A DNA stretch of 64,000 nt from Huaxiibacter chinensis. GTDB taxonomy: Bacteria; Pseudomonadota; Gammaproteobacteria; Enterobacterales; Enterobacteriaceae. Within the stretch, counting starts at the first letter, position 1. Each line of letters opens with the position of its first letter. Location of the stretch: positions 186,001-250,000 of the forward strand of contig NZ_JAJVHF010000005.1 of NCBI RefSeq assembly GCF_022171985.1, written 5' to 3'. The notes under the pieces were generated by a model, which saw nothing but the letters and a program-made list of their open reading frames with translations, searched no databases and had not been told where the DNA came from. Position numbers and translations under genes: made by a program. Below are positions 31,526 to 42,865 of this stretch, piece after piece.

Positions 31526-32464
31526 TCACTCAAAGTCCTTTTCCACCACGAGGGGATCGCCCCCCCCTTCCGGAGTAACATTCTGGTATTGCCATGGATT
31601 ATGGTAGTTAACCATGGCTTCAAAAACGACTTTCGCCAGTTCGTTATTGCTCGCAGGGTTATGGCACAAAAGGTATTCCGTATCCGGCAGAGCGGGCAAG
31701 CCGTCAGACTGACCCAGCACGCGTAAATCCGGGCTCATCATCTCTACGGGACGTGCCGTCACGCCCAGGCCTGCTTTCACTGCGGCCCGCACTGCAGGCA
31801 ATGTCGATGCAACATAGGCCAGGCGCCACGGAATATTGGCTTCATTCAGCGTCGAAATCACCATATCCCGGAACGGGCTGGGATCGTCCAGCAACACCAG
31901 TGGTATGGCTTCGCCTTTTTGCAGAACATACTCTGCCGCGCAGTACCAGTGCGTCGGTGAGGTGCGCAGCGTCAGGCAATCAAACTGACCCGGGCGATGC
32001 GTAGTGACCACCAGATCCACTTCATGCGCGTTAAGCATTTCGACCATAAACGCATTACGTTTAACGCTCACATCAAGTGCAAGCTTCGGATATACCGAAC
32101 TGATGCGGTTGAGCAGAAACGGCAATATTGTATCTGCGGATTCATCAGAAGCGCCCAACGTTAACACCCCCTGAAGGTTGCTAAACATTAAAGCCATACA
32201 AGCTTCATCATTAAAGCGCAGTATTTTGCGGGCATAACCCAGCAACTGAATGCCATGCTCAGTTAACAGTTTATTACGACCATGGCGAGCAAAAAGCTCT
32301 TTTCCCACTAGTTGCTCCAGCCGCTGCATTTGTTGACTGACAGCAGACTGTGTTCGACAAACCGCAGCAGCAGCGGCGGCAAAAGTATTAAGATCAGCGA
32401 CCGCAACAAAGGTTCTCAGCAGATCGAGATCGAGATTCATTATCGGACGATTTGCATTTATCAT
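31526..32464 (-). CDS. lrhA: LysR-family regulator LrhA
   Basis: Transcription factor of 312 residues, the E. coli length. The N-terminal winged helix (about 11-70, [38 protein letters not shown]) is followed by the LysR effector-binding domain. In E. coli LrhA represses flhDC, and so motility and chemotaxis, and affects fimbriae and RpoS translation. Its place next to nuo is conserved. The C-terminal tail is divergent and acidic. An unusually long stretch of upstream non-coding DNA may contain a long leader, as reported for E. coli lrhA. Confidence 0.95.
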   Translation of the reverse strand: MINANRPIMNLDLDLLRTFVAVADLNTFAAAAAAVCRTQSAVSQQMQRLEQLVGKELFARHGRNKLLTEHGIQLLGYARKILRFNDEACMALMFSNLQGVLTLGASDESADTILPFLLNRISSVYPKLALDVSVKRNAFMVEMLNAHEVDLVVTTHRPGQFDCLTLRTSPTHWYCAAEYVLQKGEAIPLVLLDDPSPFRDMVISTLNEANIPWRLAYVASTLPAVRAAVKAGLGVTARPVEMMSPDLRVLGQSDGLPALPDTEYLLCHNPASNNELAKVVFEAMVNYHNPWQYQNVTPEGGGDPLVVEKDFE

Positions 32465-33410
32465 ATCTATTCACTTACAGGTTGCTCGTGCGGAACTGCC
32501 CGGGTTGAAGCTGTGTGTATCAGGTAAACAAATCCTTATGAAGATTTCCCTGCATCCCGGCCCGGCAGACTGCCTGACAGATAGCTATTGTGCTGGTGTA
32601 TATCGTTGGTCAGAAATCACGTTTCATGACGCTATTTTTATTCTCTGAAACGTCCAGAATATTCAGCTATTCGCGAATTTATGTAAATTCCTGAAAGGAG
32701 AGACCTATTCGCCAGCATCTTTATCGCAACGGAGGTACAGAAGCAGTGTGTTGCTGATGCTTTCAAGCCAGAGATAACGCTAACAATAACAATCAACTTA
32801 TTCAGGTTAAGGCATTCAGATAAACGGATCGTTGTTATCTTTAACCCGCTTACCCGAACAGACATCTTAACCCAAATCCACTTTATTTATAAGTATTATT
32901 CCAATAGTCAGGATTTATCGGGACTGATTACAAGGCGCACTAATTTATTAAATTTAACGAAAATTGCCAACTCATCATTAATATTAAATAAATTTTGATG
33001 AACAGCGTTTTTATTCATAAATAATGCTTAACATTAATTTCACAAGGCTAACGGCTGTTTTAACCCGGTTTATTCGGGTTAGCCGCGCTGAAAATTCAGC
33101 TTTTTCGAAATGTTACCCTGCGTAACCATACACGCTATCATTAAATGCGCTGGAAGAAAATCATTTTCAGCAGCATTAAATCCATAGTAATCATGACAAA
33201 GCGGCGCGTTACTCTGGAAAAACAAACTTCCACCACATTAATACGCATTAGACACGGGAGAGTTCAGCGTAAAAAATTCCCTGTACGCGAACGGGATGAA
33301 CAAAATCTTCTACTGTGCACCCTTCAAAACAGCGCCTTGTGGGAGTACATTGTTCCGTGCTGACTTCCACGGCAGGGAGTGGCAATAATAGCTAAAAAGG
33401 TCAAAGGTTC
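32465..33410. other. Long lrhA-alaA intergenic region with hairpins
   Basis: 946 bases without a convincing gene, divergent between lrhA and alaA, and AT-rich around 32870-33050. Structures seen: an inverted repeat ACGTTTCA (32619-32626) / TGAAACGT (32646-32653) in the likely lrhA leader; a hairpin AACCCG (33062-33067) / CGGGTT (33075-33080); a short hairpin GCTGA/TCAGC (33087-33100) followed by five T; and a dyad GTTAC-N5-GTAAC (33112-33126). The open frames here do not resemble any protein I know. Confidence 0.6.
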
Positions 33411-34628
33411 ATGTCCCCCATCGAAAAATCCAGCAAATTAGACAACGTCTGTTACGACATTCGCGGGCCGGTCCTTAAAGAGGCTAAGCGCCTTGAAGAG
33501 GAAGGCAATAAGGTTCTGAAACTCAACATTGGTAATCCAGCGCCCTTTGGTTTTGACGCGCCGGATGAGATCCTGGTTGATGTAATCCGTAATCTGCCGA
33601 CTGCGCAAGGTTACTGCGATTCAAAAGGCCTCTACTCCGCACGTAAAGCCATCATGCAGCATTATCAGGCCCGTGGGATGCGTGACGTCACCGTGGAAGA
33701 CATCTATATCGGTAACGGTGTGTCTGAACTGATCGTGCAGGCCATGCAGGCATTGTTAAACAGCGGTGATGAAATGCTGGTGCCTGCGCCGGATTATCCG
33801 TTATGGACAGCGGCGGTTTCGCTCTCCAGCGGAAAAGCGGTGCATTATCTCTGCGATGAATCTGCTGACTGGTTCCCTGACCTGGATGATATCCGCGCCA
33901 AAATCACCCCGCGCACGCGCGGCATTGTGATTATCAACCCAAATAACCCAACGGGCGCCGTCTATTCAAAAGAGCTGTTACTGGAGATCGTCGAGATCGC
34001 CCGCCAACACAACCTGATCATTTTCGCGGACGAAATTTACGATAAGATCCTCTACGATGCGGCGCAGCACCACTCTATCGCGGCGCTGGCACCCGATCTG
34101 CTCACGGTGACCTTCAACGGCCTGTCGAAAACCTACCGCGTGGCAGGATTCCGTCAGGGTTGGATGGTCCTGAACGGGCCTAAAAAACATGCTAAGGGCT
34201 ACATTGAAGGCCTGGAAATGCTGGCGTCTATGCGCCTTTGTGCGAACGTTCCGGCACAGCATGCCATTCAAACCGCGTTAGGCGGTTATCAGAGCATCAG
34301 TGAGTTTATCGTCCCGGGTGGACGCCTTTATGAGCAACGCAACCGCGCATGGGAGCTGATTAACGACATTCCTGGCGTCTCCTGCGTGAAGCCAAACGGC
34401 GCGCTCTATATGTTCCCAAAAATTGACGCTAAACGCTTCAATATCCATGATGACCAGAAGATGGTGCTCGATTTCCTGTTACAGGAAAAGGTTCTGCTGG
34501 TTCAGGGAACGGCGTTTAACTGGCCCTGGCCCGATCACGTTCGCATCGTGACCCTGCCTCGCGAAGACGAACTGGAAATGGCCATCAGCCGCTTTGGACG
34601 TTTCCTTTCCGGATATCATCAGCTGTAA
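33411..34628 (+). CDS. alaA: Glutamate-pyruvate aminotransferase AlaA
   Basis: PLP-dependent class I/II aminotransferase of 405 residues, one of the main alanine-synthesising enzymes in E. coli (formerly yfbQ). The cofactor motif is NGLSKTYRVAGFRQGW near residues 235-250, with the Schiff-base lysine in LSKTY. Also present are IINPNNPTGAVYS and the arginine carboxylate site near RIVTLP. The ATG has AAAGG upstream. A perfect 11-bp hairpin follows the gene. Confidence 0.96.
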   Translation: MSPIEKSSKLDNVCYDIRGPVLKEAKRLEEEGNKVLKLNIGNPAPFGFDAPDEILVDVIRNLPTAQGYCDSKGLYSARKAIMQHYQARGMRDVTVEDIYIGNGVSELIVQAMQALLNSGDEMLVPAPDYPLWTAAVSLSSGKAVHYLCDESADWFPDLDDIRAKITPRTRGIVIINPNNPTGAVYSKELLLEIVEIARQHNLIIFADEIYDKILYDAAQHHSIAALAPDLLTVTFNGLSKTYRVAGFRQGWMVLNGPKKHAKGYIEGLEMLASMRLCANVPAQHAIQTALGGYQSISEFIVPGGRLYEQRNRAWELINDIPGVSCVKPNGALYMFPKIDAKRFNIHDDQKMVLDFLLQEKVLLVQGTAFNWPWPDHVRIVTLPREDELEMAISRFGRFLSGYHQL

Positions 34629-34635
34629 TCTTTTC

Positions 34636-34660
34636 ATCAGGCTGCCTCGGGCAGCCTGAT
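34636..34660 (+). terminator. Hairpin after alaA, probable terminator
   Basis: Perfect 11-bp arms ATCAGGCTGCC / GGCAGCCTGAT with a 3-base loop, 8 bp after the alaA stop. The following bases (TTGCATCTTG) are only moderately T-rich, so termination may be partial and yfbR may be co-transcribed. Confidence 0.65.
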
Positions 34661-34723
34661 TTGCATCTTGCCTCCCCTCCCCGCACAATGAAATCTGTCG
34701 CCGTGAAAGACAAAAGGTAACCT

Positions 34724-35323
34724 ATGAGTCAGAGTCATTTCTTCGCCCACCTCTCCCGTCTTAAGCTGATCAACCGCTGGCCATTGATGCGCAACGTGCG
34801 CACGGAAAATGTTTCCGAACATAGCCTGCAGGTCGCCATGGTGGCCCATGCGCTGGCAGCCATAAAAAATCGTAAATTCAACGGTCAGGTGAACGCCGAG
34901 CGTATCGCTCTGCTGGCGATGTATCACGATGCATCTGAAGTGCTGACGGGCGATCTCCCGACGCCGGTTAAATATTTCAATGCGCAAATTGCGCAGGAAT
35001 ACAAAGCAATAGAAAAAATTGCCCAACAAAAACTGGTTGAAATGGTACCTGAAGAGCTGCGTGATATTTTTGCCCCACTCATCGATGAACACCAGTGTAC
35101 CGATGAAGAGAAATCGCTGGTCAAACAGGCGGACGCGCTTTGCGCCTATCTCAAATGTCTTGAGGAGTTATCCGCCGGCAATAATGAATTTTTACTGGCT
35201 AAAACACGGCTGGAAAAAACGCTGGAATCGCGCCGTAGCGAAGAGATGGACTACTTCATGCAGGTGTTTGTGCCCAGCTTCCATTTATCGCTGGATGAAA
35301 TAAGCCAGGACTCTCCACTGTGA
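34724..35323 (+). CDS. yfbR: 5'-Deoxynucleotidase YfbR (HD domain)
   Basis: HD-domain phosphohydrolase of 199 residues, same length as E. coli YfbR, which dephosphorylates deoxyribonucleoside 5'-monophosphates. Metal ligands are seen at H33 ([14 protein letters not shown]) and the HD pair in [19 protein letters not shown]. The further conserved aspartate is in [17 protein letters not shown]. It is convergent with yfbS. Confidence 0.95.
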   Translation: MSQSHFFAHLSRLKLINRWPLMRNVRTENVSEHSLQVAMVAHALAAIKNRKFNGQVNAERIALLAMYHDASEVLTGDLPTPVKYFNAQIAQEYKAIEKIAQQKLVEMVPEELRDIFAPLIDEHQCTDEEKSLVKQADALCAYLKCLEELSAGNNEFLLAKTRLEKTLESRRSEEMDYFMQVFVPSFHLSLDEISQDSPL

Positions 35324-35370
35324 TTTCCCCCCGGCAGCGCTGCGCGAGCCGGGGCGGTAAAACGATATCC

Positions 35371-35404
35371 AGGGCCGGGTCTGGAGCAGCCGCCGCCCGG
35401 CCCT
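35371..35404. repeat. Large palindrome between convergent yfbR and yfbS
   Basis: Perfect 9-bp arms AGGGCCGGG (35371-35379) and CCCGGCCCT (35396-35404) with a 16-base GC-rich middle. A second imperfect GC-rich repeat (CCGGC...GCCGG) lies just before it. It has no T-run, so it looks like a REP-type unit rather than a classical terminator, but it may block transcription from both sides. Confidence 0.6.
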
Positions 35405-35408
35405 CTGT

Positions 35409-37241
35409 TCAAAACGGGAACAGCATCGGGATCAACACCACGCAAACAATCATCACCAGGAGAGTAAACGGCACGCCCAGCTTCACAAAGTCGCTGAATT
35501 TATAATTACCGGGCCCCAACACCAGCGTATTGACCGGAGAAGATACCGGGGTCATAAACGCGGCAGAAGCGGCCATCGCCACCATCATCGCGAACGGATA
35601 GGGTGAAACGCCCATGGATTTCGCCATCGCCAGCGCGATGGGGGCCATCAGTACCGCCGTTGCCGTATTCGAAATAAACAGCCCTATCGACGCGCACATA
35701 ATAAACAGGCACACCAGCATCATGTACGGCCCATACCCGCCGCCTACGTCCATTAATCCTTTCACCACCAGATCCACCCCGCCGGTTTTTTGCAGCGCCA
35801 GCGCAAAGGGCATCATTCCGACAATCAAAATAATGCTCGGCCAGTGAATCGCCTTATAGGCGCTTTCCGCATCAATACAGCGGAATTTCCCCATCAGGAG
35901 ACAGGCCACGATCGCGGCGATCGGATTGGGGATTTCATCCGTCAGCATCAAGGCCACCATCAGCACCAGACAGAATATGGCATGGGGTGCCTGGCTGTGC
36001 GCAGGCGAGGCATCGCTCTCCTCGACGGGCATATTGAGCACGACAAAATCACGCCCTTTTTGGCCAAGCTGGTTGATCAGTTTCCAGTTCCCGACCACCA
36101 GGAAAATATCCCCCAGCCGCAGCGGTTCATCCACCACTGCGCCTTCCATTGCCACGCCGTCTCGCTTCAGTCCCACTACATTCAGGCCGTAGCGGGTACG
36201 AAAACTCATTTCACGCACCGTTTTGCCGAGCAATTCCGACGCCGGGATCAGCGACACTTCGGCCATCCCCACATCAAGTGCCTGATCCGAGAAATACTCT
36301 CCACGCAAGACCATCGGCTCCAGCAGCTGTTCGCTGCAAAATTCCCGTAAGTCCACCTCCGCGGTGGACATATCGATCAGCAGGACATCACGCGCCCGAA
36401 ATTCCGATACCCCGTTGACGTTGACGATAACGCGACGAAAACGCCGCCAGCGCTCAACGCCTATGACGTTAGCGCCGTAACGCTCGCGCAGTTTCAGGTC
36501 GTCCAGACGCTGACCAATCAGGGGTGAACCCGGGCGAATAGCCAGACGACGCGCCCGCCCGGTCAGGCGGTACTCTTTAATCAGATCGCGGAAAGTCCGG
36601 CGCTTCCAGCCCTCAGCGCCTTTATGCTGAATGTCCCCTCTCAGCGCAAAGCGGGTCAGCAGCATATAAAGGACGCCTAAAACCAGCACCACAAGCCCGA
36701 TGGGGGTGACGCTGAAAAAGCTGAATCCCGCATAACCTTCGCGCAACAGCTCGCTGTTAACGACCAGGTTTGGCGGGGTTGCCACCAGGGTCATCATGCC
36801 GCTAATAAGCCCGGCGAAGCTCAGCGGCATCATCAGGCGCGACGGTGACGTTTGCATCCGCATCGAAACGCTCAGCACGACGGGAATGAAGATAGCGACC
36901 ACGCCCGTAGAGCTCATAAAAGCGCCCAGACAGGCCACCGTCAGCATCAGCCAGACAAGCATTTTGGTTTCACTGCTGCCGGCGATTTTCACCAGCCAGG
37001 TGCCCACAACGGTCGCCACGCCGGTCCGTACCAGCCCGTCGCCGATAATAAAGAGCGCGGCAATTAGAATAACGTTGGGATCGCTAAAGCCGGAAAAGGC
37101 TTCAGGAAGCGTTAATGTGCCGCTCAGGACAAAAGCCACAATGACCAGCAACGCAACGGCATCCATGCGTACCTTGCCGGTGGCAAAAAGAAGGATGGCG
37201 ATTACAAGGAGGCTAAGCACCCAAATCAGTTCACCGTTCAC
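35409..37241 (-). CDS. yfbS: SLC13/DASS-type transporter with RCK_C domains, YfbS
   Basis: Membrane transporter of 610 residues. Two blocks of hydrophobic helices (about 1-190 and 400-610) enclose a cytoplasmic middle with two TrkA-C (RCK_C) domains: [24 protein letters not shown] and [24 protein letters not shown]. The ion-transporter motifs [12 protein letters not shown] and [17 protein letters not shown] are typical of the divalent anion/sodium symporter fold. The substrate is unknown. The TrkA-C domains suggest control by a small ligand. Confidence 0.9.
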   Translation of the reverse strand: MNGELIWVLSLLVIAILLFATGKVRMDAVALLVIVAFVLSGTLTLPEAFSGFSDPNVILIAALFIIGDGLVRTGVATVVGTWLVKIAGSSETKMLVWLMLTVACLGAFMSSTGVVAIFIPVVLSVSMRMQTSPSRLMMPLSFAGLISGMMTLVATPPNLVVNSELLREGYAGFSFFSVTPIGLVVLVLGVLYMLLTRFALRGDIQHKGAEGWKRRTFRDLIKEYRLTGRARRLAIRPGSPLIGQRLDDLKLRERYGANVIGVERWRRFRRVIVNVNGVSEFRARDVLLIDMSTAEVDLREFCSEQLLEPMVLRGEYFSDQALDVGMAEVSLIPASELLGKTVREMSFRTRYGLNVVGLKRDGVAMEGAVVDEPLRLGDIFLVVGNWKLINQLGQKGRDFVVLNMPVEESDASPAHSQAPHAIFCLVLMVALMLTDEIPNPIAAIVACLLMGKFRCIDAESAYKAIHWPSIILIVGMMPFALALQKTGGVDLVVKGLMDVGGGYGPYMMLVCLFIMCASIGLFISNTATAVLMAPIALAMAKSMGVSPYPFAMMVAMAASAAFMTPVSSPVNTLVLGPGNYKFSDFVKLGVPFTLLVMIVCVVLIPMLFPF

Positions 37242-37281
37242 AACATATCCTTGTCAGGTTGAAAGGGGGAAATTTTGCCAT

Positions 37282-37306
37282 AAAAAAGCCCCAGCGATGT
37301 GGGGCT
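37282..37306 (-). terminator. hxpA/yfbU operon terminator
   Basis: Minus-strand hairpin AGCCCC (37306-37301) / GGGGCT (37292-37287) followed by a run of T (37287-37282), 12 bp after the hxpA stop. Confidence 0.88.
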
Positions 37307-37317
37307 AAATCATGCGA

Positions 37318-37977
37318 TTACATTTTTTGAGAAACGGTAACAATCCCGTCCGGTCCCCGGGTGACCCCCAGCGCCGTCAGCGAGGTCAGGACAAAATCAG
37401 CCTCGGACAGACGCGGTGAATCCGCGGGCACATTCACCGCAATAACATGACTGCCGGCGTTCAGCCCGGCAAGCACCCCTGCGGCGGCGTCTTCGACCAC
37501 CACGCAATCTTTCGGTGCGAGGCCTAACAGCTCCGCCCCCAGCAAAAATGCATCCGGTTCCGGCTTGCCGCGCGTTACCCGCTCAGCCGTGATAAACACC
37601 TCCGGCGTCGGCAGACCGGCCGCCTTATGGCGGGCATGGGCAACCGGAATGGAGCCGGAGGTCACAATCGCCCAGGGGATACGGGCTTCGTTTAAATGTT
37701 CAAGCAGTTCGCGGGCACCCGGCAAGGCGGTAATGCCCTCCGTGTCGGTGGCTTCGATTTGCTCAAGCCAAGTAAATTCCGCCTGAATCTCTTCCTCGGT
37801 GCGTCCCGCCATGAAATGACGTAGCGAGGTAATGGCCTGTTTGCCATGGATGAAATTCAGTACGTCCTGATGGTCGATGCCATGCCGGTCAGCCCAGTGA
37901 CACCACGAACGCTCAACAACCGGCAGCGAATCCACCAGCGTACCGTCCAGATCAAACAGAAAACCTTTACACTGCAC
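37318..37977 (-). CDS. hxpA: HAD sugar phosphatase HxpA (YfbT), GTG start
   Basis: HAD-superfamily phosphatase of 219 residues. The catalytic motif FLFDLDGTLVDS lies at the N-terminus, then WAIVTSGS (motif II), RGKPEPDAFLLG (motif III) and VVVEDAAAGVLAGL (motif IV). E. coli YfbT acts on small sugar phosphates. I set the start at GTG 37975-37977: GAGGAG lies 6 bases upstream, and the protein then begins VQCKGFLF, aligning with E. coli MRCKGFLF. An ATG at 37993-37995 would include that ribosome site inside the gene. It begins 10 bp after yfbU. Confidence 0.93.
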   Translation of the reverse strand: MQCKGFLFDLDGTLVDSLPVVERSWCHWADRHGIDHQDVLNFIHGKQAITSLRHFMAGRTEEEIQAEFTWLEQIEATDTEGITALPGARELLEHLNEARIPWAIVTSGSIPVAHARHKAAGLPTPEVFITAERVTRGKPEPDAFLLGAELLGLAPKDCVVVEDAAAGVLAGLNAGSHVIAVNVPADSPRLSEADFVLTSLTALGVTRGPDGIVTVSQKM

Positions 37978-37987
37978 ACGCACCTCC

Positions 37988-38569
<582 letters not shown>

Positions 38570-38573
38570 TCAA

Positions 38574-39029
38574 TCACAAGTCATCAAGGAATGTTTTATC
38601 AAGTTGTTTAAAAGCGCGCTTAAGCGTATCCGCCAGCGCCTGATAATCCGGTTTGCCTTCGACAGGGGCGAGCGCCTGGCCAGCTTCCTGGAGTTTGCCG
38701 CGGACTTCATAAAACCAGCTTAATATTCCAGGCGGCAATGGCGTGACGGAACGTTTACCCAGCCACCATAAGCCCTGCATGGGCAGCGTAAGCGCGAAAA
38801 GCGCGGTGGCGACGGCCGGACCAAGCTGGCCGCCCAAGGCAATCTGCCAGCAAAGGGTGAACACCGCGATTGGCGGCATAAAGCGAATGGCATAGCGCGT
38901 CATGCGGATGACGCGATTCTCGACAAACACAGGCGCAAGGCGTTTTTCCATCGGCCACGTCTTCGCATAATGCTGTCCCCGACGAAACAGACTAAAGAAG
39001 TTCACGGAGGGATTTTCAGGTGTCGACAT
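38574..39029 (-). CDS. yfbV: UPF0208 membrane protein YfbV
   Basis: Protein of 151 residues, as in E. coli. Two hydrophobic helices lie around residues 45-90 ([39 protein letters not shown]), with basic cytoplasmic ends. In E. coli YfbV has been linked to keeping the Ter macrodomain insulated from the rest of the chromosome; the mechanism is not evident here. It diverges from ackA. Confidence 0.93.
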   Translation of the reverse strand: MSTPENPSVNFFSLFRRGQHYAKTWPMEKRLAPVFVENRVIRMTRYAIRFMPPIAVFTLCWQIALGGQLGPAVATALFALTLPMQGLWWLGKRSVTPLPPGILSWFYEVRGKLQEAGQALAPVEGKPDYQALADTLKRAFKQLDKTFLDDL

Positions 39030-39366
39030 GGCTGTACCTCAACTTCACATATAAAAATTAAAATATTTGTGCAAAACCACAACGGGCTATGACAACGTTC
39101 AAAATATTTTGTCATCGCTACCCAGTATCGGGTATTCTGTGCCAGCCTCAAAGGGCCTTAGACGAGAATCGTTAACTCGTCAAATTATCACATATTATGT
39201 CATTGCCTGAAAATTGTTCAAAATGACATAAAATTAGAGAGATTTCTTTCATCCTGTCAGAAAGTTTGCCTGACATGATGTTAATCATAAATGTCTGAGT
39301 CATCTTGCGTTACGCTTTTAGACTCACTGACGTTTTTTTAGCCACGTATCAATAGTAGGTACTTCC
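39030..39366 (+). promoter_or_regulatory. ackA control region
   Basis: 337 bases between divergent yfbV and ackA. An ArcA-like box TGTTAATCATAAATG lies at 39279-39293. Several inverted repeats are present: ATGACAA/TTGTCAT (39089-39115) enclosing the 12-bp palindrome CAAAATATTTTG (39100-39111), GACGAG/CTCGTC (39161-39181), ATGTCAT/ATGACAT (39197-39229) and TGTCAG/CTGACA (39255-39275). E. coli ackA is known to respond to ArcA/FNR; exact promoters cannot be placed here. Confidence 0.55.
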
Positions 39367-40569
39367 ATGTCGAGTAAGTTAGTACTGGTTCTGAACTGCG
39401 GTAGCTCTTCCCTCAAATTTGCCATCATCGATGCCAATAACGGTGAAGAGTACCTCTCTGGTTTGTCCGAATGTTTCCATCTTCCTGAAGCGCGTATTAA
39501 ATGGAAAATGGACGGCAGCAAACAAGAAGCGGCTTTAGGTGCAGGCGCCGCTCACAGTGAAGCGCTGAACTTTATCGTTAACACTATTCTGGCACAAAAA
39601 CCAGAACTGTCTGCTCAGCTGACGGCGATTGGTCACCGTATCGTCCACGGCGGCGAAAAATACACCAGCTCCGTCGTCATTGATGACTCTGTCATCCAGG
39701 GCATTAAAGACTCTGCCTCTTTCGCCCCGCTGCACAACCCGGCTCACCTGATCGGTATCTACGAAGCGCTGAAATCCTTCCCGAATCTGAAAGACAAAAA
39801 CGTGGCTGTGTTCGACACTGCGTTCCATCAGACCATGCCGGAAGAGTCTTACCTCTACGCGCTGCCGTACAACCTTTACAAAGAACATGGCGTACGTCGC
39901 TATGGCGCACACGGCACCAGCCACTTCTATGTGACTCAGGAAGCGGCAAAAGTCCTGAACAAGCCGGTTGAAGAAGTTAACATCATCACCTGCCACCTGG
40001 GCAACGGTGGTTCTGTTTCTGCTATCCGTAACGGTAAATGTGTTGATACCTCCATGGGTCTGACGCCACTGGAAGGTCTGGTGATGGGTACGCGTTCCGG
40101 TGACATCGACCCGGCGATTATCTTCCACCTGCACGACACCCTGGGCATGAGCGTTGATGACATCAACAAAATGCTGACCAAAGAGTCTGGCCTGCTCGGT
40201 CTGACCCAGGTCACCAGCGACTGCCGTTATGTTGAAGACAACTACGCAGAAAAAGAAGACGCAAAACGTGCAATGGACGTTTACTGCCACCGTCTGGCGA
40301 AGTACATCGGTTCTTACACTGCGCTGATGGACGGTCGTCTGGATGCGGTTATCTTCACCGGCGGTATCGGTGAGAACGCAGCAATGGTGCGTGAACTGTC
40401 CCTGGGCAAACTGGGCGTTCTGGGCTTCGACGTTGATCACGAGCGTAACCTGGCTGCCCGCTTCGGCAAGTCTGGCTTCATCAACAAAGAAGGCACCCGC
40501 CCGGCTATCGTTATCCCAACGAATGAAGAGCTGGTCATTGCGCAAGACGCGAGCCGTCTGACTGCCTGA
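39367..40569 (+). CDS. ackA: Acetate kinase AckA
   Basis: Enzyme of 400 residues interconverting acetyl phosphate plus ADP with acetate plus ATP. The N-terminal signature [13 protein letters not shown] (with the active-site asparagine at N10) and the second signature [11 protein letters not shown] are present. Other conserved elements are [32 protein letters not shown] and [14 protein letters not shown]. The full length matches E. coli. It heads ackA-pta; the two genes are separated by 75 bp with a strong hairpin. Confidence 0.97.
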   Translation: MSSKLVLVLNCGSSSLKFAIIDANNGEEYLSGLSECFHLPEARIKWKMDGSKQEAALGAGAAHSEALNFIVNTILAQKPELSAQLTAIGHRIVHGGEKYTSSVVIDDSVIQGIKDSASFAPLHNPAHLIGIYEALKSFPNLKDKNVAVFDTAFHQTMPEESYLYALPYNLYKEHGVRRYGAHGTSHFYVTQEAAKVLNKPVEEVNIITCHLGNGGSVSAIRNGKCVDTSMGLTPLEGLVMGTRSGDIDPAIIFHLHDTLGMSVDDINKMLTKESGLLGLTQVTSDCRYVEDNYAEKEDAKRAMDVYCHRLAKYIGSYTALMDGRLDAVIFTGGIGENAAMVRELSLGKLGVLGFDVDHERNLAARFGKSGFINKEGTRPAIVIPTNEELVIAQDASRLTA

Positions 40570-40574
40570 TTCCA

Positions 40575-40605
40575 CACCGCCAGCCTTGCTGGCGGTGCTG
40601 TTTTG
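40575..40605 (+). terminator. ackA-pta intercistronic hairpin
   Basis: Perfect 9-bp arms CACCGCCAG / CTGGCGGTG (40575-40597) with a 5-base loop, followed by CTGTTTTGTC. A second short hairpin (CCGCC/GGCGG) follows. It may act as a partial terminator or stabilise the ackA message relative to pta. Confidence 0.65.
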
Positions 40606-40644
40606 TCTCCCGCCAAATCTGGCGGCAACGAAAGAGGATAAACC

Positions 40645-42786
40645 GTGTCCCGTACTATTATGCTGATCCCTACCGGAACCAGCGTCGGTCTGACCAGCGT
40701 CAGCCTGGGCGTTATCCGTGCTATGGAACGTAAAGGCGTTCGTCTGAGCGTCTTCAAGCCTATCGCTCAGCCGCGTGCTGGTGGCGATGCGCCAGACCAG
40801 ACCACCGCCATTGTGCGTAAAAATTCCAATCTGCCAGCGGCTGAACCGCTGAAGATGAGCCACGTTGAGTCTCTGCTCTCCAGCAATCAGAAAGACGTGC
40901 TGATGGAAGAGATCATTGCCAACTATCACGCCAACGCGCAAGACGCTGAAGTGGTGCTGGTTGAAGGCCTGGTCCCAACGCGTAAACACCAGTTTGCTCA
41001 GTCTCTGAACTACGAGATTGCCAAAACACTGAACGCAGAAATCGTCTTCGTGATGTCCCAGGGTACCGATACTCAGGAACAGCTGAAAGAACGTATCGAA
41101 CTGACCCGCAGCAGCTTCGGCGGCGCGAAAAATGCCAACATCACCGGTGTGATTGTTAACAAACTGAATGCCCCGGTGGATGAGCAAGGGCGTACCCGTC
41201 CTGACCTGTCTGAAATCTTCGACGACTCTTCTAAAGCGAAAGTGGTCAAAGTAGACGCAGCATTGCTGAGCGAAAGCAGCCCGTTACCTCTACTGGGCGC
41301 AGTGCCGTGGAGCTTCGATCTGATTGCCACCCGCGCAATCGATATGGCTCGTCACCTGAATGCGACCGTGGTTAACGAAGGCGATATCAACACCCGCCGC
41401 GTTAAATCCGTCACCTTCTGTGCGCGTAGCATTCCACACATGCTGGAGCATTTCCGCGCAGGCTCCCTGCTGGTGACCTCCGCTGACCGCCCGGACGTGC
41501 TGGTTGCGGCCTGCCTGGCGGCGATGAACGGCGTTGAGATCGGTGCGATCCTGCTGACCGGTGCTTATGAAATGGACCCACGCGTCAGCAAGCTGTGCGA
41601 ACGTGCGTTCGCTACCGGCCTGCCGGTCTTTATGGTCAACACTAACACCTGGCAGACATCACTGAGCCTGCAGAGCTTCAACCTGGAAGTACCGGTTGAT
41701 GACCATGAGCGTATCGAGAAAGTTCAGGAATACGTTGCAGGCTACATCAACGCAGACTGGATCGAATCCCTGACGGCGACCTCCGAGCGCAGCCGTCGTC
41801 TGTCACCGCCAGCCTTCCGCTATCAGCTGACCGAGCTGGCGCGTAAAGCGGGCAAACGCGTTGTTCTGCCAGAAGGCGACGAACCACGTACCGTAAAAGC
41901 CGCGGCTATCTGTGCAGAGCGCGGCATCGCGACCTGTGTGCTGCTGGGTAACCCGGATGAAATTAACCGCGTTGCGGCGTCTCAGGGCGTTGAGCTGGGC
42001 GCAGGCATCGAAATCGTTGACCCTGAAGTGGTTCGCGAAAGCTACGTTGCCCGTCTGGTTGAGCTGCGTAAGAGCAAAGGCATGACCGAAGCCGTTGCCC
42101 GTGAACAGCTCGAAGACAACGTGGTGCTGGGCACGCTGATGCTGGAGCAGGACGAAGTTGACGGTCTGGTTTCCGGTGCGGTTCACACCACTGCGAACAC
42201 CATCCGTCCACCGCTGCAGCTGATCAAAACGGCACCGGGCAGCTCGCTGGTCTCTTCCGTGTTCTTCATGCTGCTGCCTGAACAGGTTTACGTTTACGGT
42301 GACTGTGCGATCAACCCGGACCCGACGGCAGAACAGCTGGCAGAAATCGCGATTCAGTCTGCGGATTCCGCCACAGCCTTTGGTATCGAACCGCGCGTGG
42401 CGATGCTCTCCTACTCTACCGGTAATTCCGGTGCAGGGAGCGATGTCGAGAAAGTCCGTGAAGCGACCCGTCTGGCGCAGGAAAAACGTCCTGACCTGAT
42501 GATCGACGGCCCGCTGCAGTACGATGCTGCGGTGATGGCTGACGTGGCGAAATCCAAAGCACCTAACTCCCCGGTTGCGGGTCGTGCCACCGTGTTCATC
42601 TTCCCTGATCTGAACACCGGTAACACCACCTACAAAGCGGTACAGCGTTCTGCGGACCTGATCTCCATCGGGCCAATGCTGCAGGGTATGCGCAAGCCGG
42701 TGAATGACCTGTCTCGTGGCGCGCTGGTCGACGATATCGTCTACACCATCGCACTGACCGCGATCCAGTCTTCCCAGCAAGAGTAA
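40645..42786 (+). CDS. pta: Phosphate acetyltransferase Pta, GTG start
   Basis: Long-form enzyme of 713 residues converting acetyl-CoA and phosphate to acetyl phosphate. It has an N-terminal P-loop-like domain ([18 protein letters not shown]), a central DRTGG domain (about 220-340) and the catalytic PTA_PTB domain (about 390-713), with [26 protein letters not shown] and [16 protein letters not shown]. The start is GTG, as in E. coli, with AAGAGGA upstream. The N-terminal domain is regulatory in the enteric enzyme. Confidence 0.97.
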   Translation: MSRTIMLIPTGTSVGLTSVSLGVIRAMERKGVRLSVFKPIAQPRAGGDAPDQTTAIVRKNSNLPAAEPLKMSHVESLLSSNQKDVLMEEIIANYHANAQDAEVVLVEGLVPTRKHQFAQSLNYEIAKTLNAEIVFVMSQGTDTQEQLKERIELTRSSFGGAKNANITGVIVNKLNAPVDEQGRTRPDLSEIFDDSSKAKVVKVDAALLSESSPLPLLGAVPWSFDLIATRAIDMARHLNATVVNEGDINTRRVKSVTFCARSIPHMLEHFRAGSLLVTSADRPDVLVAACLAAMNGVEIGAILLTGAYEMDPRVSKLCERAFATGLPVFMVNTNTWQTSLSLQSFNLEVPVDDHERIEKVQEYVAGYINADWIESLTATSERSRRLSPPAFRYQLTELARKAGKRVVLPEGDEPRTVKAAAICAERGIATCVLLGNPDEINRVAASQGVELGAGIEIVDPEVVRESYVARLVELRKSKGMTEAVAREQLEDNVVLGTLMLEQDEVDGLVSGAVHTTANTIRPPLQLIKTAPGSSLVSSVFFMLLPEQVYVYGDCAINPDPTAEQLAEIAIQSADSATAFGIEPRVAMLSYSTGNSGAGSDVEKVREATRLAQEKRPDLMIDGPLQYDAAVMADVAKSKAPNSPVAGRATVFIFPDLNTGNTTYKAVQRSADLISIGPMLQGMRKPVNDLSRGALVDDIVYTIALTAIQSSQQE

Positions 42787-42804
42787 CTGGTAGGTGCTCT
42801 GCAG

Positions 42805-42831
42805 GCCCGGTAAGCGTCAGCGCCACCGGGC
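42805..42831. repeat. REP-like unit after pta
   Basis: Palindromic GC-rich sequence with ends GCCCGGT and ACCGGGC around a GCGTCAGCGCC core, the typical form of an enteric REP unit. It lies just before the pta terminator. Confidence 0.7.
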
Positions 42832-42834
42832 AAC

Positions 42835-42863
42835 AAAAAGGCGACCACAGGGTCGCCTTTTTT
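42835..42863. terminator. Bidirectional terminator between pta and transketolase genes
   Basis: Hairpin GGCGACC / GGTCGCC (42840-42857) with an A-run on the left and a T-run on the right. It serves both pta (plus) and the PTS-transketolase operon (minus). Confidence 0.9.
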
Positions 42864-42865
42864 AT

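Noticed and set aside
32638-32865. 75-residue minus-strand open frame upstream of lrhA
   Set aside because: No convincing ribosome site, no recognisable domain, and it lies in the likely lrhA leader.
33145-33363. 72-residue open frame before alaA
   Set aside because: Basic, low-similarity sequence without a ribosome site or any family resemblance; it overlaps probable alaA control DNA.
39535-41187. 550-codon minus-strand open frame opposite ackA and the start of pta
   Set aside because: Antisense shadow of two highly expressed genes with strong codon bias, which removes stops from the opposite frame; no homology.
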